Positions 1 to 7,441 are shown, counted from the stretch's first letter. The stretch: 39,051 nucleotides of DNA from an uncultured Eubacteriales bacterium (GCA_934567745.1 CAKTJM010000002.1:1-39051); one strand, 5' to 3'. Made by a program: numbers and translations. Notes: generated by a model from the letters alone, not told the origin.

Positions 1-57
1 TTTCATCACCCTTGTCCATTCTACCATATCTATCAGAAAAAGCCCAGCTCCAGCCGG
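1..57. other. Window edge, possible start of a minus-strand gene
   Basis: The reverse strand reads a TAGAAT-like -10, then GGACAAGG and ATGAAA at the extreme edge. A minus-strand gene could therefore begin here and run out of the window. Only two codons are visible, so nothing can be said about its product. Confidence 0.2.
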
Positions 58-75
58 ACTTTTTCGACACGCTGA
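58..75 (+). repeat. End-like fragment of dispersed element A
   Basis: The stretch GACTTTTTCGACACGCTGA closely resembles the right end of the hairpin-rich element at 11336-11597 (GACTTTTTGACACACTGA). As there, it lies directly next to a terminator-type hairpin. I read it as a fragment or neighbouring copy of the same dispersed family. Confidence 0.5.
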
Positions 76-100
76 AGCCTCCCCTTTGGGGAGGCTTTTT
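75..100 (+). terminator. Rho-independent terminator
   Basis: AAGCCTCCCC and GGGGAGGCTT form a ten-pair stem with a TTT loop, followed by a T run. It could serve either strand because the stem is bounded by A and T runs. The gene it terminates lies outside the window. Confidence 0.6.
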
Positions 101-127
101 CATGGCTGGGGGGCAGCTTTGCGTGGG

Positions 128-148
128 TGGAGCACACGACGTTACAGG
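128..148 (+). repeat. CCGCACAC-type repeat end (degenerate copy)
   Basis: AGCACACGACGTT resembles the CCGCACACnRCGTYG ends seen at 13461, 13677 (reverse), 17031 and 17101 (reverse). As at 13.5 kb, a double-hairpin repeat unit follows at once. No matching right end is obvious, so this may be a decayed copy. Confidence 0.3.
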
Positions 149-158
149 AAAGCGCCTA

Positions 159-210
159 GGCTCCCTTGCGTAAAGGGAGCTGTCAGCCGCCAGGCTGACT
201 GAGGGATCGG
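159..210 (+). repeat. Dispersed double-hairpin repeat (family B), copy 1
   Basis: Two adjacent stem-loops are visible: GCTCCCTT/AAGGGAGC and GTCAGCC/GGCTGAC, ending in TGAGGGATCGG. The same architecture, a GCTCCCTC hairpin then a GTC..GAC hairpin then TGAGGGA, recurs at 13497, 13595, 24627 and 24713. The tail TGAGGGATCGG is also complementary to CCGATCCCT at 256-264, so a larger fold is possible. Confidence 0.65.
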
Positions 211-265
211 AACGTCGAGGATATCGACCACGCCCCCTCAGAAGGCCCCGCCTTTCCGATCCCTG

Positions 266-300
266 AAAAAAAAGCCCCCCCGGCCAAAGGCCGGGGGGGC
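266..300 (-). terminator. Terminator of the crotonase-fold gene
   Basis: On the minus strand an eleven-to-twelve pair stem (GCCCCCCCGGCC / GGCCGGGGGGGC, loop TTT) runs straight into eight T residues. It sits 38 bases after the stop codon of the crotonase-family gene and ends the acd-crotonase operon. Confidence 0.85.
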
Positions 301-338
301 GAGATCGCATGTCAGCGTAGAAGCGTAGCGGTCAACGA

Positions 339-1208
339 TCAGTTGGCGCCGGTGGGCTTCATGGGATCGGTGACGCGGTCTTCGATCCAATACTTGCCGA
401 TCGGGTCCTGAGTGGGATCCTTGTCCATGTTGTGGGCGATCATGAGGGTCTGGTTGCGGTTCTCGACGTGGAGAGCGTTCTCGAAGCCGGAGGCATCGAC
501 GTTGCAGCGCATAGCTTCCTTGGTCAGGCGGACAGCCATGGGATCCTTGGCAGCGATGACGCGGGCCAGCTCGATGGCAGCGGGATACAGAGCGGGACGA
601 TCCTCGACGACGCGGGAGACGAGACCCAGGTTCCAAGCTTCATCAGCGCTGATGAAGTTGCCGGTCAGCATCATCTCGTAAGCGCGGCCGGTGCCGATCA
701 GACGAGGCAGCTGATAGGAGGAGCACATGTCGCAGCCGCCGATGCCGACGTTGGCATAGAAGCAGGAGAAGCGAGCGGTCTTGGTGCAGACGCGGATGTC
801 GGAAGCCATGGCCAGGGAGAAGCCGCCGCCGGCGGAGACGTTGTCGACCATCGCGATCCAGGGCTGAGGAGTCTGGGTCATCTTGAGCTCCAGCTCGCCG
901 AGCTTGATCTGATAAGCATAGAAGCCGGGGACGGTCTTCTCATACTCGTTCAGGCCCTGCTTGACGTCCAGGCCGGCGCAGAAGCCCTTGGACTCGTCGC
1001 CGCCGTACAGCAGGACGACGCGGACATTGTAGAAGTCGTCCTTCAGGCGCTCGCACAGGTCGGTCAGCTCAGCGACCAGAGTGTGGGACAGAGCGTTGTA
1101 AGCCTTCGGGCGGTTCAGGGTGACCTTCATGATGTTCGGCTCGACCATATCGACGAGCAGAGTTTCATACTGAGGATAGGTAGCAGCCTGCGGATATTCG
1201 ATCTTCAT
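339..1208 (-). CDS. Enoyl-CoA hydratase/isomerase (crotonase) family protein
   Basis: A 289-residue protein with the crotonase fold. Visible hallmarks are LNRPKAYNAL near residue 31, FCAGLDVK near 76 (oxyanion-hole strand) and SAGGGFSLAMASDIRV near 125. Family knowledge: classical enoyl-CoA hydratase uses two glutamates, one after GGG-x and one in FGxPE. Here those positions hold Ser131 and Tyr151. Instead the protein has IGGCDMCSSYQLPRLIG, with Asp160 about where dienoyl-CoA isomerase and related subfamilies carry an acid. It may therefore be an isomerase or atypical hydratase rather than a crotonase of the butyrate pathway. A TGGAGG site lies seven bases before the ATG. It follows the acyl-CoA dehydrogenase gene by about 104 bases and probably shares its transcript. 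Confidence 0.88.
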   Translation of the reverse strand: MKIEYPQAATYPQYETLLVDMVEPNIMKVTLNRPKAYNALSHTLVAELTDLCERLKDDFYNVRVVLLYGGDESKGFCAGLDVKQGLNEYEKTVPGFYAYQIKLGELELKMTQTPQPWIAMVDNVSAGGGFSLAMASDIRVCTKTARFSCFYANVGIGGCDMCSSYQLPRLIGTGRAYEMMLTGNFISADEAWNLGLVSRVVEDRPALYPAAIELARVIAAKDPMAVRLTKEAMRCNVDASGFENALHVENRNQTLMIAHNMDKDPTQDPIGKYWIEDRVTDPMKPTGAN

Positions 1209-1312
1209 AGTTCAAACCTCCATTTAATTATATTACAGGCGCGGCCGGGCGCCTAGCGCGCCCCGGCCGGCCGTGTAAACCAAAGGTGTTCCTTCTGAGA
1301 AGATGAGAGGGA

Positions 1313-2539
1313 TCAATAATAGGTGGTGTTGCCGTTGGCGCCGACATACATACCGTGGATGAGGTACTGGATGTCGCCGGAACCCTCGATGTTGGGGGCG
1401 ATGGCAGCGTCACGCACGAAGCGCTCGGCCTGATACTCGTCGCAGACACCGTAGGCGCCCATAGCGTTGACGGCCATGGTAGCGACCTGGGTAGCGGTCT
1501 CGGCAGCGAAGCCCTTCGCCTGAGCGGTGTGAGCCTGGACCTCACGCATGGTGTTGATGTCGTCGGGCTCGAAGTGGTTGTGATCGCAGAAGTCAGCAGC
1601 TTCCATCAGCATCAGCTCAGCAGCGTGAGCATAGGTCAGCATGGTGGAGAGGCGGAGCTGAGTGGTGGGGAACTTGGTGATGGGCTTGCCGCGATGCAGC
1701 TTCTCCTGGCAATACTTCAGGGCGATGTCAGCGGCGCCCAGAGCGGTACCGACGAAGACGGAGGTGAAGCCGAGCTTGCCGTAAGCGGTGGTGCCGAGCA
1801 GCTGGGTGAAGCCGTCGCCGGGCTTGCCGAGGATCTGCTCGGGGGTCACGACGATGTCGTCCATGAAGATATCATAGACTTCGGAGCCGCGATAGCCGAT
1901 CTTCTCCCAGGGAGAGGAGATGGAGTAGCCCTGGCAGAACTTGTCGATGACCAGACCAGTGACGAGGTCCTTGCCGGTCTCGTCGTCCTTCAGCAGAGCG
2001 AAGAGGACGCAGGGGCCGTCATAACCGGCGTTGGAGATGAAGCGCTTGACGCCGTTGAGCTTGTAGTTGCCGTCGGCGGTCTTCTCGAGGCGGGTCTTCA
2101 GCATCTTGGGGTCGGAACCGGTCTCGGGCTCGGTGAACGCGAAGGAGACGGTCTGCTCGCCGGAGCAGCAGGGAGCCAGATACTTCATCTTCTGCTCATG
2201 GTTGGCATACAGGTCCAGGGCCTCGAGGCCGAGGATGTAAACGTCCAGGCACTTGCCGACGGAGGGAGAGACGCGGGAGAGCTCCTTGATCACGATGGCC
2301 TGCTCGACGTGGCCCATGCCCATGCCGTTGTACTCCTCGGGGAAGGAGATGCCGATGAAGCCGCACTCGGCCAGCTGCTCGTGGATGTCACGGGGCATCT
2401 GGGGATGGGACTCACCGTTGCTGACCTGGACCATCTCGCCCTTTTCGATGTCGTCGATGCGGGGCTGCAGGACGTCCTGAGCAAACTGCTGCGCGAGGTC
2501 GTGGATCATCTTCTGGTCTTCGTTCAGTTTAAATTCCAT
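1313..2539 (-). CDS. Acyl-CoA dehydrogenase
   Basis: A 408-residue FAD flavoprotein that would oxidise an acyl-CoA to its 2-enoyl-CoA, or run in reverse as an enoyl-CoA reductase with ETF. The family signature FAFTEPETGSD is present, followed by KLNGVKRFISNAGY. NIEGSGDIQYLI near the C-terminus supplies the catalytic glutamate in the same place as IYEGTxxIQ of short-chain enzymes. The start was set at the ATG preceded by ACAGGAGGATTTTGTA; the frame stays open 24 codons upstream, but that part has no ribosome site. No etfAB genes are in the window. Substrate is not evident. The crotonase-family gene lies downstream, and hbd is divergent, so a four-carbon acyl-CoA role is a reasonable inference. 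Confidence 0.9.
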   Translation of the reverse strand: MEFKLNEDQKMIHDLAQQFAQDVLQPRIDDIEKGEMVQVSNGESHPQMPRDIHEQLAECGFIGISFPEEYNGMGMGHVEQAIVIKELSRVSPSVGKCLDVYILGLEALDLYANHEQKMKYLAPCCSGEQTVSFAFTEPETGSDPKMLKTRLEKTADGNYKLNGVKRFISNAGYDGPCVLFALLKDDETGKDLVTGLVIDKFCQGYSISSPWEKIGYRGSEVYDIFMDDIVVTPEQILGKPGDGFTQLLGTTAYGKLGFTSVFVGTALGAADIALKYCQEKLHRGKPITKFPTTQLRLSTMLTYAHAAELMLMEAADFCDHNHFEPDDINTMREVQAHTAQAKGFAAETATQVATMAVNAMGAYGVCDEYQAERFVRDAAIAPNIEGSGDIQYLIHGMYVGANGNTTYY

Positions 2540-2579
2540 TACAAAATCCTCCTGTGATTTGTTGTGACAGGCGCAAAAA

Positions 2580-2612
2580 TTGCCTGGGCATGAGAAGGAT
2601 GCCCACGGCAAC
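2580..2612 (-). promoter_or_regulatory. Hairpin in the acyl-CoA dehydrogenase 5' leader
   Basis: TTGCCTGGGCAT and ATGCCCACGGCAA form a long imperfect stem with an eight-base loop, between the promoter at 2645 and the start codon. It carries no T run, so it is unlikely to be a terminator. It could stabilise the message or be a regulator-binding structure; no known riboswitch was recognised. Confidence 0.4.
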
Positions 2613-2644
2613 TTTCTTCAAACGGGGCAACTTCTACAGGGATT

Positions 2645-2653
2645 ATTATAACA
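2645..2653 (-). promoter_or_regulatory. Extended -10 promoter of the acd operon
   Basis: The minus strand reads TGTTATAAT, an extended -10 (TGn plus TATAAT). A -35 is weak or absent, as expected for extended -10 promoters. It would give a leader of about 100 bases. Confidence 0.55.
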
Positions 2654-2918
2654 TAAGAAACCCGGGGTCACATGCCACATATTGATTATTTTTCCCTAAT
2701 CACATACTGAGATCGCACTATTTCAAGCCCTCTCAGCCCTGTCGATGTCATCAAAATCGACGAGATCCGAATGAGAGAAACTTGCAAAAGCAACAAAAAC
2801 GGGAGCGGCATCCGCCGGTGACGGACGGTCCTGCAGGAGAACGGGTCGGTTTCCGTGGAAAATACCATGGGAGAGGGGGGAGATGCAAGAAAAATTGTGA
2901 AAATTTGACCTAAGCCCC

Positions 2919-2947
2919 TTGACGAGCGCGCGTTCTTCCTGTAAGAT
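2919..2947 (+). promoter_or_regulatory. Sigma-A promoter of hbd
   Basis: TTGACG, a 17-base spacer and TAAGAT. Transcription would start near 2954, leaving a leader of nearly 180 bases before the hbd start codon. Confidence 0.7.
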
Positions 2948-2969
2948 AGGGCACGATGAGGGGAACGTT

Positions 2970-3003
2970 GGCCGGGCCTGACGACTTGGGGCGCGGTCCG
3001 GCC
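2970..3003 (+). promoter_or_regulatory. GC-rich hairpin in the hbd leader
   Basis: GGCCGGGCC and GGTCCGGCC pair with one G-T wobble. The remaining leader to 3131 is A-rich and includes the TAAGGAG ribosome site. I recognise no riboswitch class here. Confidence 0.35.
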
Positions 3004-3131
3004 CCCACCACGCTTTTCTATGGATAAAAGCCTCCCGGCCTGGCCGGGGCTGTAAGATAAGTAAAGATATCGTAAGTATGGAAAAGTAAGACACACACGA
3101 TCAATGTAATTGGTAAGGAGTTGCAAAAATC

Positions 3132-3986
3132 ATGGAAATCAAGACTGTTGGCATCTACGGCGCAGGTTCTATGGGCAGAGGTCTGGCCCAGGTCGCGATG
3201 GAAGGCGGCTACGAGGTCGTCCTGTACAACCACCGCACCCCCACCCTGGAGAAGGGCGTGGCCGGCATCAAGCACAACTTCGACAAGAAGATCTCCAAGG
3301 GCAAGATCACCCAGGAGCAGGCCGACGCGTGGTTCACCCACCTGAAGGCCACCACCGACCTGAACGACCTGGCCAACGTCGACATCGTCATCGAGGCCAT
3401 GATCGAGAACATGGAGCTGAAGAAGGAGGCCTTCGAGAAGCTGGCCGACCTGGTCAAGCCCGAGGCCATCTTCGTCTCCAACACCTCCTCTCTGAGCATC
3501 ACCGAGCTGGCCGCCGCCTCCAAGCGCCCCGAGAAGTTCCTCGGCATGCACTTCTTCAGCCCGGTGCCCGCCATGAAGCTCGTCGAGATCATCAACGCCT
3601 ATGACACCTCCGCCGACACCATCGAGAGCGGCAAGGCCCTGGCCCGCGGCCTGGGCAAGGAGTTCGTCACCGTCAGCGACGTGCCCATGTTCATCGCCAA
3701 CCGCGTCATGTGCCCGATGATGAACGAGGCCGCCATCCTGGCCGGCGAGAACGTCTGTTCCTATGAGGACATCGACAAGGCGTGCGAGCTGGGCTACAAC
3801 CTGCCCATGGGCCCGCTGAAGCTGGCCGACGCCATCGGCATCGACATCATGATCGACGTCATGGAGTCCCTGTATCAGGAGACCGCCGACTCCAAGTATC
3901 GTCCGGCCCACCTGTACAAGGTCCTCTATCGCGCCGGCCGCCTCGGCCGCAAGACCGGCAAGGGCTTCTACGACTACACGAAGTAA
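3132..3986 (+). CDS. hbd: 3-hydroxybutyryl-CoA dehydrogenase
   Basis: A 284-residue NAD(P)-dependent enzyme converting acetoacetyl-CoA to 3-hydroxybutyryl-CoA (or back), a step of butyrate formation. The N-terminal Rossmann motif GIYGAGSMGRGLA is clear. The catalytic set of the family can be placed: Ser in SNTSS, His in GMHFFSP, Glu in KLVEII, and Asn in FIANRV. The C-terminal helical domain ends LGRKTGKGFYDY, as in clostridial Hbd. The length is normal (about 280). TAAGGAG lies some eleven bases before the ATG. The gene has its own strong promoter and terminator, so it is monocistronic. No thiolase, crotonase (crt) or etf genes adjoin it, unlike the common bcs operon. Confidence 0.95.
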   Translation: MEIKTVGIYGAGSMGRGLAQVAMEGGYEVVLYNHRTPTLEKGVAGIKHNFDKKISKGKITQEQADAWFTHLKATTDLNDLANVDIVIEAMIENMELKKEAFEKLADLVKPEAIFVSNTSSLSITELAAASKRPEKFLGMHFFSPVPAMKLVEIINAYDTSADTIESGKALARGLGKEFVTVSDVPMFIANRVMCPMMNEAAILAGENVCSYEDIDKACELGYNLPMGPLKLADAIGIDIMIDVMESLYQETADSKYRPAHLYKVLYRAGRLGRKTGKGFYDYTK

Positions 3987-4002
3987 GACATATCGCGATC
4001 GT

Positions 4003-4034
4003 GCCGCCCTCCCCATCGGGAGGGCGGCTTTTTT
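4003..4034 (+). terminator. Terminator of hbd
   Basis: GCCGCCCTCCC / GGGAGGGCGGC, an eleven-pair perfect stem with a CATC loop, followed by six T residues, 16 bases after the hbd stop. Confidence 0.92.
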
Positions 4035-4038
4035 GTCG

Positions 4039-4067
4039 TTGCCCTGCGGCGCGGGGCGTGGTATGAT
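4039..4067 (+). promoter_or_regulatory. Promoter of the nrdG-rsmI gene group
   Basis: TTGCCC, a 17-base spacer and TATGAT, about 30 bases before the first start codon. No other good promoter is seen before rsmI, so it probably serves the next four genes. Confidence 0.5.
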
Positions 4068-4097
4068 GAGAGGAACGAAACGAGAGGAGGGCCTGCC

Positions 4098-4625
4098 ATG
4101 CGCATCGCGAACACGGTCCATGATTCCATCGTCGACGGCCACGGGCTGCGTCTGACGGTGTTCACCCAGGGGTGCCCCCACCGGTGCCCCGGCTGCCACA
4201 ACCCCGACACCCACGACCCGGCGGGCGGGCGCGAGGTCAGCATCGCCGAGCTGACCGCCGAGCTGGCGGGCGACCCGCTGATCGAGGGCCTGACCCTCTC
4301 CGGCGGCGAGCCGTTCCTCCAGGCCGCGGCCTGCGCGGAGCTGGCCCGGGCGGCGCACGGGCTGGGGCTGAACGTGTGGGTCTACTCCGGGTGGACCTTC
4401 GAGCAGCTCGTCGCGCGGGGGGACCCGGACTGGGACGCCCTGCTGCGGGCGGCCGACGTGCTGGTGGACGGCCCCTTCGTCCAGGCGCAGAAGTCGTATG
4501 AGCTGCACTTCCGGGGCAGCCGGAACCAGCGGCTGATCGACCTGCCCGCGAGCCTGCGGGCCGGGCGGGCGGTGCTCTGGCGGGAGGACGACCCGCTGGC
4601 GAAGTTCACCGTCCCGGAATCGTGA
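4098..4625 (+). CDS. nrdG: Anaerobic ribonucleotide reductase activating protein (NrdG-like radical SAM enzyme)
   Basis: A 175-residue radical SAM protein. The iron-sulfur motif is CPHRCPGCHNP (C-x3-C-x2-C) near residue 26, followed by LTLSGGEPFLQ, the SAM-contacting GGE motif. N-terminal IVDGHGLRLTVFTQGC is typical of NrdG, which installs the glycyl radical on the class III reductase NrdD. NrdD is not next door, so the partner must be elsewhere, or the protein may activate another glycyl-radical enzyme; NrdG remains the best call from length and motifs. GAGGAGGG lies just upstream of the ATG. The next gene begins 15 bases after the stop, which suggests co-transcription. Confidence 0.85.
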   Translation: MRIANTVHDSIVDGHGLRLTVFTQGCPHRCPGCHNPDTHDPAGGREVSIAELTAELAGDPLIEGLTLSGGEPFLQAAACAELARAAHGLGLNVWVYSGWTFEQLVARGDPDWDALLRAADVLVDGPFVQAQKSYELHFRGSRNQRLIDLPASLRAGRAVLWREDDPLAKFTVPES

Positions 4626-4640
4626 GAGGAGGCGAGGGAG

Positions 4641-5270
4641 ATGACCATCCAGGAGATCGCGCGGCACTTCCGGCAGCGGGAGCTGAGCGTCCAGGGCGCG
4701 GTGGGGGAGTATGCGATCCTCGTGCCGCTGGTCGAGCATGAGGGGCGGCTGTGCCTGCTCTTCGAGACGCGGGCCGCGACGCTCGTCGGGCACCAGCCCA
4801 ACGAGGTCTGCTTCCCCGGCGGACGGCGGGAGGCGGGCGAGTCCCCCCGGCAGACCGCCCTGCGCGAGACGTGGGAGGAGCTGGGCATCCCGCCGGAGGA
4901 GGTGGAGATCCTGGCCCCGCTGGACGTGATCCAGGACATCAGCGACCGGGTGATCTGGCCGTTCCTGGCGCGGGTGAGCGCACGGGGGCTGGCGCGGCTC
5001 TCGCCGAGCATCGACGAGGTGAAGGACGTGTTCTTCGTCCCGGTCGGGCGCCTGCTGCGCGGGCCGGACGACTTCTACCGCTACCCGGTGCGGCCGCTGG
5101 TGGACGAGGGCTTCCCGTACGACCGGATCGGCTTCCCGCACGACTACCCCTGGCGCAGGGGCTGGATGGACGTGCCCATCTACGAGGTGGACGGCCACGT
5201 CATCTGGGGGATGACGGGGCGGACGGTCCGCTGGCTGATGAACGAGCTGGGACAGCTCGCGGAGGGCTGA
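4641..5270 (+). CDS. Nudix hydrolase, CoA pyrophosphatase-like
   Basis: A 209-residue Nudix enzyme. The Nudix box is complete: GGRREAGESPRQTALRETW followed by EELGI, giving G-x5-E-x7-RE-x2-EE-x-G. The preceding LFETRAATLVGHQPNEVCFP resembles the UPF0035 region that marks CoA pyrophosphatases (NudL/YeaB/PCD1 type), which cut CoA and its derivatives to phosphopantetheine and 3',5'-ADP. Family assignment is firm; substrate is inferred. GAGGAGGCGAGGGAG precedes the ATG. It sits in a run with tRNA and rRNA methyltransferase genes, and its stop overlaps the ribosome site of the next gene. Confidence 0.85.
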   Translation: MTIQEIARHFRQRELSVQGAVGEYAILVPLVEHEGRLCLLFETRAATLVGHQPNEVCFPGGRREAGESPRQTALRETWEELGIPPEEVEILAPLDVIQDISDRVIWPFLARVSARGLARLSPSIDEVKDVFFVPVGRLLRGPDDFYRYPVRPLVDEGFPYDRIGFPHDYPWRRGWMDVPIYEVDGHVIWGMTGRTVRWLMNELGQLAEG

Positions 5271-5272
5271 GC

Positions 5273-5926
5273 GTGGAGCATGTCGAGTGGCTGGGCCGCT
5301 ATCGGCTGACGCAGTCGGACGCCTGCTTCAAGCTCGGGCGGGACAGCGTGCAGCTGGCCGGGTTCGCGACGGTGCGGCGCGGCTGGCGGGTGTGCGACCT
5401 CGGCTGCGGGGTCGGGACGCTGCTGCTCCTCCTGTCCCAGCGGATGGAGGCGATCGAGCGGACGGGGATCGAGCTGGACCCCGTCGCGGCGGAGCTGGCG
5501 CGGCGGAACCTGCGGGAGAACGGGCTGGACGGGACCGTCCTGACCGGCGACCTGCGCGAGGGCGGCCTGCTGCCGGGGGACCGGTACGACCTGGTCGTCT
5601 CGAACCCGCCGTACTTCCGCACCGGCTCGGGTGCCTCCGGCGGCCGGGCGCGGATGGACGAGACCTGCTCCGTGGCGGAGCTGTGCCGCGCCGCGGCACG
5701 GCTGACGAAGACGAGCGGGCGGTTCGCGCTGGTCTATCGGCCGGAGCGGCTGGCGGAGCTGTTCGCGGCGCTGGCGGCGGTGCGGCTGGAGCCGAAGCGG
5801 ATGCAGCTGCTGGCCTATGACACGAAAAAGCCCCCCTACGCCGTCCTCGTCGAGGCGGTGAAGGAGGGGGGACCGGGGCTGGAGGTCCTGCCGGTGCAGC
5901 ACCAGGCGGGGACCTCGATCACATGA
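5273..5926 (+). CDS. trmN6: tRNA1(Val) adenine-N6 methyltransferase-like protein
   Basis: A 217-residue SAM-dependent methyltransferase. DLGCGVGTLLLLL is motif I, GIELDPVAAELARRN is motif II, and SNPPYF is the NPPY signature of N6-adenine or N5-glutamine methyltransferases. The opening RYRLTQSDACFKLGRDSVQLAGF matches the YfiC/TrmN6 and YabB type. The start is a GTG, preceded by GGAGGG that overlaps the Nudix stop. The frame is open far upstream inside the Nudix gene, but that is out-of-frame GC-rich sequence without a start signal. Synteny with rsmI and abrB resembles the B. subtilis yabB-yabC-abrB order, which supports the assignment. Confidence 0.85.
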   Translation: MEHVEWLGRYRLTQSDACFKLGRDSVQLAGFATVRRGWRVCDLGCGVGTLLLLLSQRMEAIERTGIELDPVAAELARRNLRENGLDGTVLTGDLREGGLLPGDRYDLVVSNPPYFRTGSGASGGRARMDETCSVAELCRAAARLTKTSGRFALVYRPERLAELFAALAAVRLEPKRMQLLAYDTKKPPYAVLVEAVKEGGPGLEVLPVQHQAGTSIT

Positions 5927-5947
5927 CGGCGGAAGGAGACGAGACGG

Positions 5948-6787
5948 ATGGCCGGTACCTTATATCTGGTGGCGACGCCCATCGGCAACCTGGGGGACCT
6001 GTCCCTGCGGGCGATCGAGACGCTGCGGGCGGTGGACTTCCTGGCGGTGGAGGACACGCGGGTGACCGTGAAGCTCCTGAACCACCTGGACATCAAGAAG
6101 CCGATGGTGAGCTACCACCGGCACAACGACGAGGGGCGCGGGCCGGAGCTGGTCCAGCGCCTGCTGGCCGGGGAGGACGGCGCGCTGGTGACGGACGCGG
6201 GGATGCCCGCGATCAGCGACCCGGGCGAGGACCTGGTCCGCCTGTGCGCCGAGGCCGGGGTGACGGTCACGGCCGTCCCGGGGCCGTGCGCCTTCGTGAC
6301 GGCGCTGGCGCTGTCCGGGCTGGACACGGGGCGCTTCACCTTCGAGGGCTTCCTCCCCATGAACAAGAAGAACCGCCGCGCCCACCTGGCGGAGCTGGCG
6401 GGCGAGCGGCGGACGATGGTCCTCCACGAGGCCCCGCACAAGCTCGTGCCGACCCTCGCCGACCTGGCGGAGGTCCTCGGCGCGGCGCGGCCGGTCGCGG
6501 TCTGCCGCGAGCTGACGAAGCTGCACGAGGAGGTGTGGCGGACGACGCTCGGCGCGGCGCTGGAGCGGTACCGGGCGGAGGCCCCGCGGGGCGAGTTCGT
6601 CCTGGTCGTGGCCGGGGCGGAGCCGGTCCGGGCGGAGGAGGCGACGCTGGAGGACGGCGTGGCGCTGGTCGCGCGGCTGCGCGGGGAGGGCGTCTCCACG
6701 CGGGACGCGGTGCGCCAGGCGGCGGAGGACCTCCGCCTGCCGCGCAAGGCGCTGTACGACACGGTCGTGCGCGGCGAGCGGGGCTGA
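5948..6787 (+). CDS. rsmI: 16S rRNA (cytidine1402-2'-O)-methyltransferase
   Basis: A 279-residue SAM methyltransferase of the tetrapyrrole-methylase fold. It opens with GTLYLVATPIGNLGDLSLRA and continues VEDTRVTVKLLNHLDI and VSYHRHN, all characteristic of RsmI. VTDAGMPAISDPGEDLV and AVPGPCAFVTALALSG form the SAM pocket. It methylates the ribose of C1402 in the decoding centre of 16S rRNA. The length is normal. GGAAGGAGACGAGACGG precedes the ATG. It is the last gene of the nrdG-Nudix-trmN6-rsmI run; the AbrB-like gene is convergent behind it. Confidence 0.95.
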   Translation: MAGTLYLVATPIGNLGDLSLRAIETLRAVDFLAVEDTRVTVKLLNHLDIKKPMVSYHRHNDEGRGPELVQRLLAGEDGALVTDAGMPAISDPGEDLVRLCAEAGVTVTAVPGPCAFVTALALSGLDTGRFTFEGFLPMNKKNRRAHLAELAGERRTMVLHEAPHKLVPTLADLAEVLGAARPVAVCRELTKLHEEVWRTTLGAALERYRAEAPRGEFVLVVAGAEPVRAEEATLEDGVALVARLRGEGVSTRDAVRQAAEDLRLPRKALYDTVVRGERG

Positions 6788-6810
6788 CCAGCTTTTGGCA
6801 GAAATGGCAA

Positions 6811-6839
6811 ATACCGGCCGTATAGAAGGGCCGGTATCT
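6811..6839 (+). terminator. Probable terminator behind rsmI
   Basis: ATACCGGCC / GGCCGGTAT form a nine-pair stem with a nine-base loop, followed by only a short CTT. The T run is weak. It lies between two convergent genes and could act for both strands. Confidence 0.5.
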
Positions 6840-6922
6840 TCGTCAGGTATGGGGTGGAGCGCCCCGCCCGGGCCGATCGTGGGCCGAGCGGGGACCGGGG
6901 CGCGGTCCTCCGGGCGGAGGGG

Positions 6923-7165
6923 TCACCAATGCGCGAGCTCTTTCATGCAGTGGGCACAGATGTTCTTGCCCTTGAAGACGGTGATATCCTTGGCGCTGTC
7001 GCAGAAGATGCAGGCAGGCTGATACTTTTTGAGCATGATCGAGGCGCCGTCCACGTAGATCTCCAGGGAGTCCTTCTCCGCGATGTTGAGCGTGCGGCGC
7101 AGTTCGATGGGCAGGACGATACGACCGAGCTCGTCGACGCGGCGAACGATGCCTGTAGATTTCAT
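6923..7165 (-). CDS. AbrB/SpoVT-type transition-state regulator
   Basis: An 80-residue DNA-binding protein. The N-terminal half, MKSTGIVRRVDELGRIVLP then ELRRTLNI and DSLEIYVDG, is the swapped-hairpin AbrB domain. The C-terminal half has CIFCDS and ICAHC, four cysteines likely to bind zinc, in place of the plain AbrB oligomerisation tail. A GTG three codons upstream is in frame, but GAAAGGA sits only one base from it and ten bases from the ATG, so the ATG was chosen. AbrB proteins repress post-exponential and sporulation genes. Its position beside rsmI matches B. subtilis abrB, and it is divergent from spmAB. Confidence 0.88.
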   Translation of the reverse strand: MKSTGIVRRVDELGRIVLPIELRRTLNIAEKDSLEIYVDGASIMLKKYQPACIFCDSAKDITVFKGKNICAHCMKELAHW

Positions 7166-7259
7166 GATGAGCACATCCTTTCAAACGGTGAGACCGGGCC
7201 GCTCGGGCGGGCCGGTGCGAGGGGACGAAAAAGATATAAAAAACGAAGGAAACATCTTG

Positions 7260-7287
7260 ATTATAACAAAATGTAATAAGAAGTCAA
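7260..7287 (-). promoter_or_regulatory. Promoter of the AbrB-like gene
   Basis: Minus strand TTGACT, 16-base spacer and TGTTATAAT, so a good -35 plus an extended -10. It lies in an AT-rich patch of about 100 bases that contrasts with the GC-rich surroundings. Confidence 0.75.
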
Positions 7288-7344
7288 TCGGATTTTGTCG
7301 ATTTTTTAAAAAAAGAGAAAATTTCCATGGAAATGCGCGAACGG

Positions 7345-7372
7345 GGCGGCGAGACATCATCTCGCCGCCTTT
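7345..7372 (+). terminator. Hairpin with short T run upstream of spmA
   Basis: GGCGGCGAG / CTCGCCGCC, nine pairs with a seven-base loop, then TTTCTC. It looks like a weak terminator but lies between divergent genes. It may be an attenuator in the spmA leader or may block read-through; I cannot tell which. Confidence 0.4.
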
Positions 7373-7441
7373 CTCATACCCTCTGATGATGGAAGGATAG
7401 GGAGTGGGCCGCGGCGTCCGCTCCGGACAGGGGGGACGACG

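Noticed and set aside
4751..5272. Upstream extension of the trmN6-like frame into the Nudix gene
   Set aside because: The extension is Gly/Ala/Arg-rich shadow sequence; the GTG at 5273 has a proper ribosome site and matches the family N-terminus.
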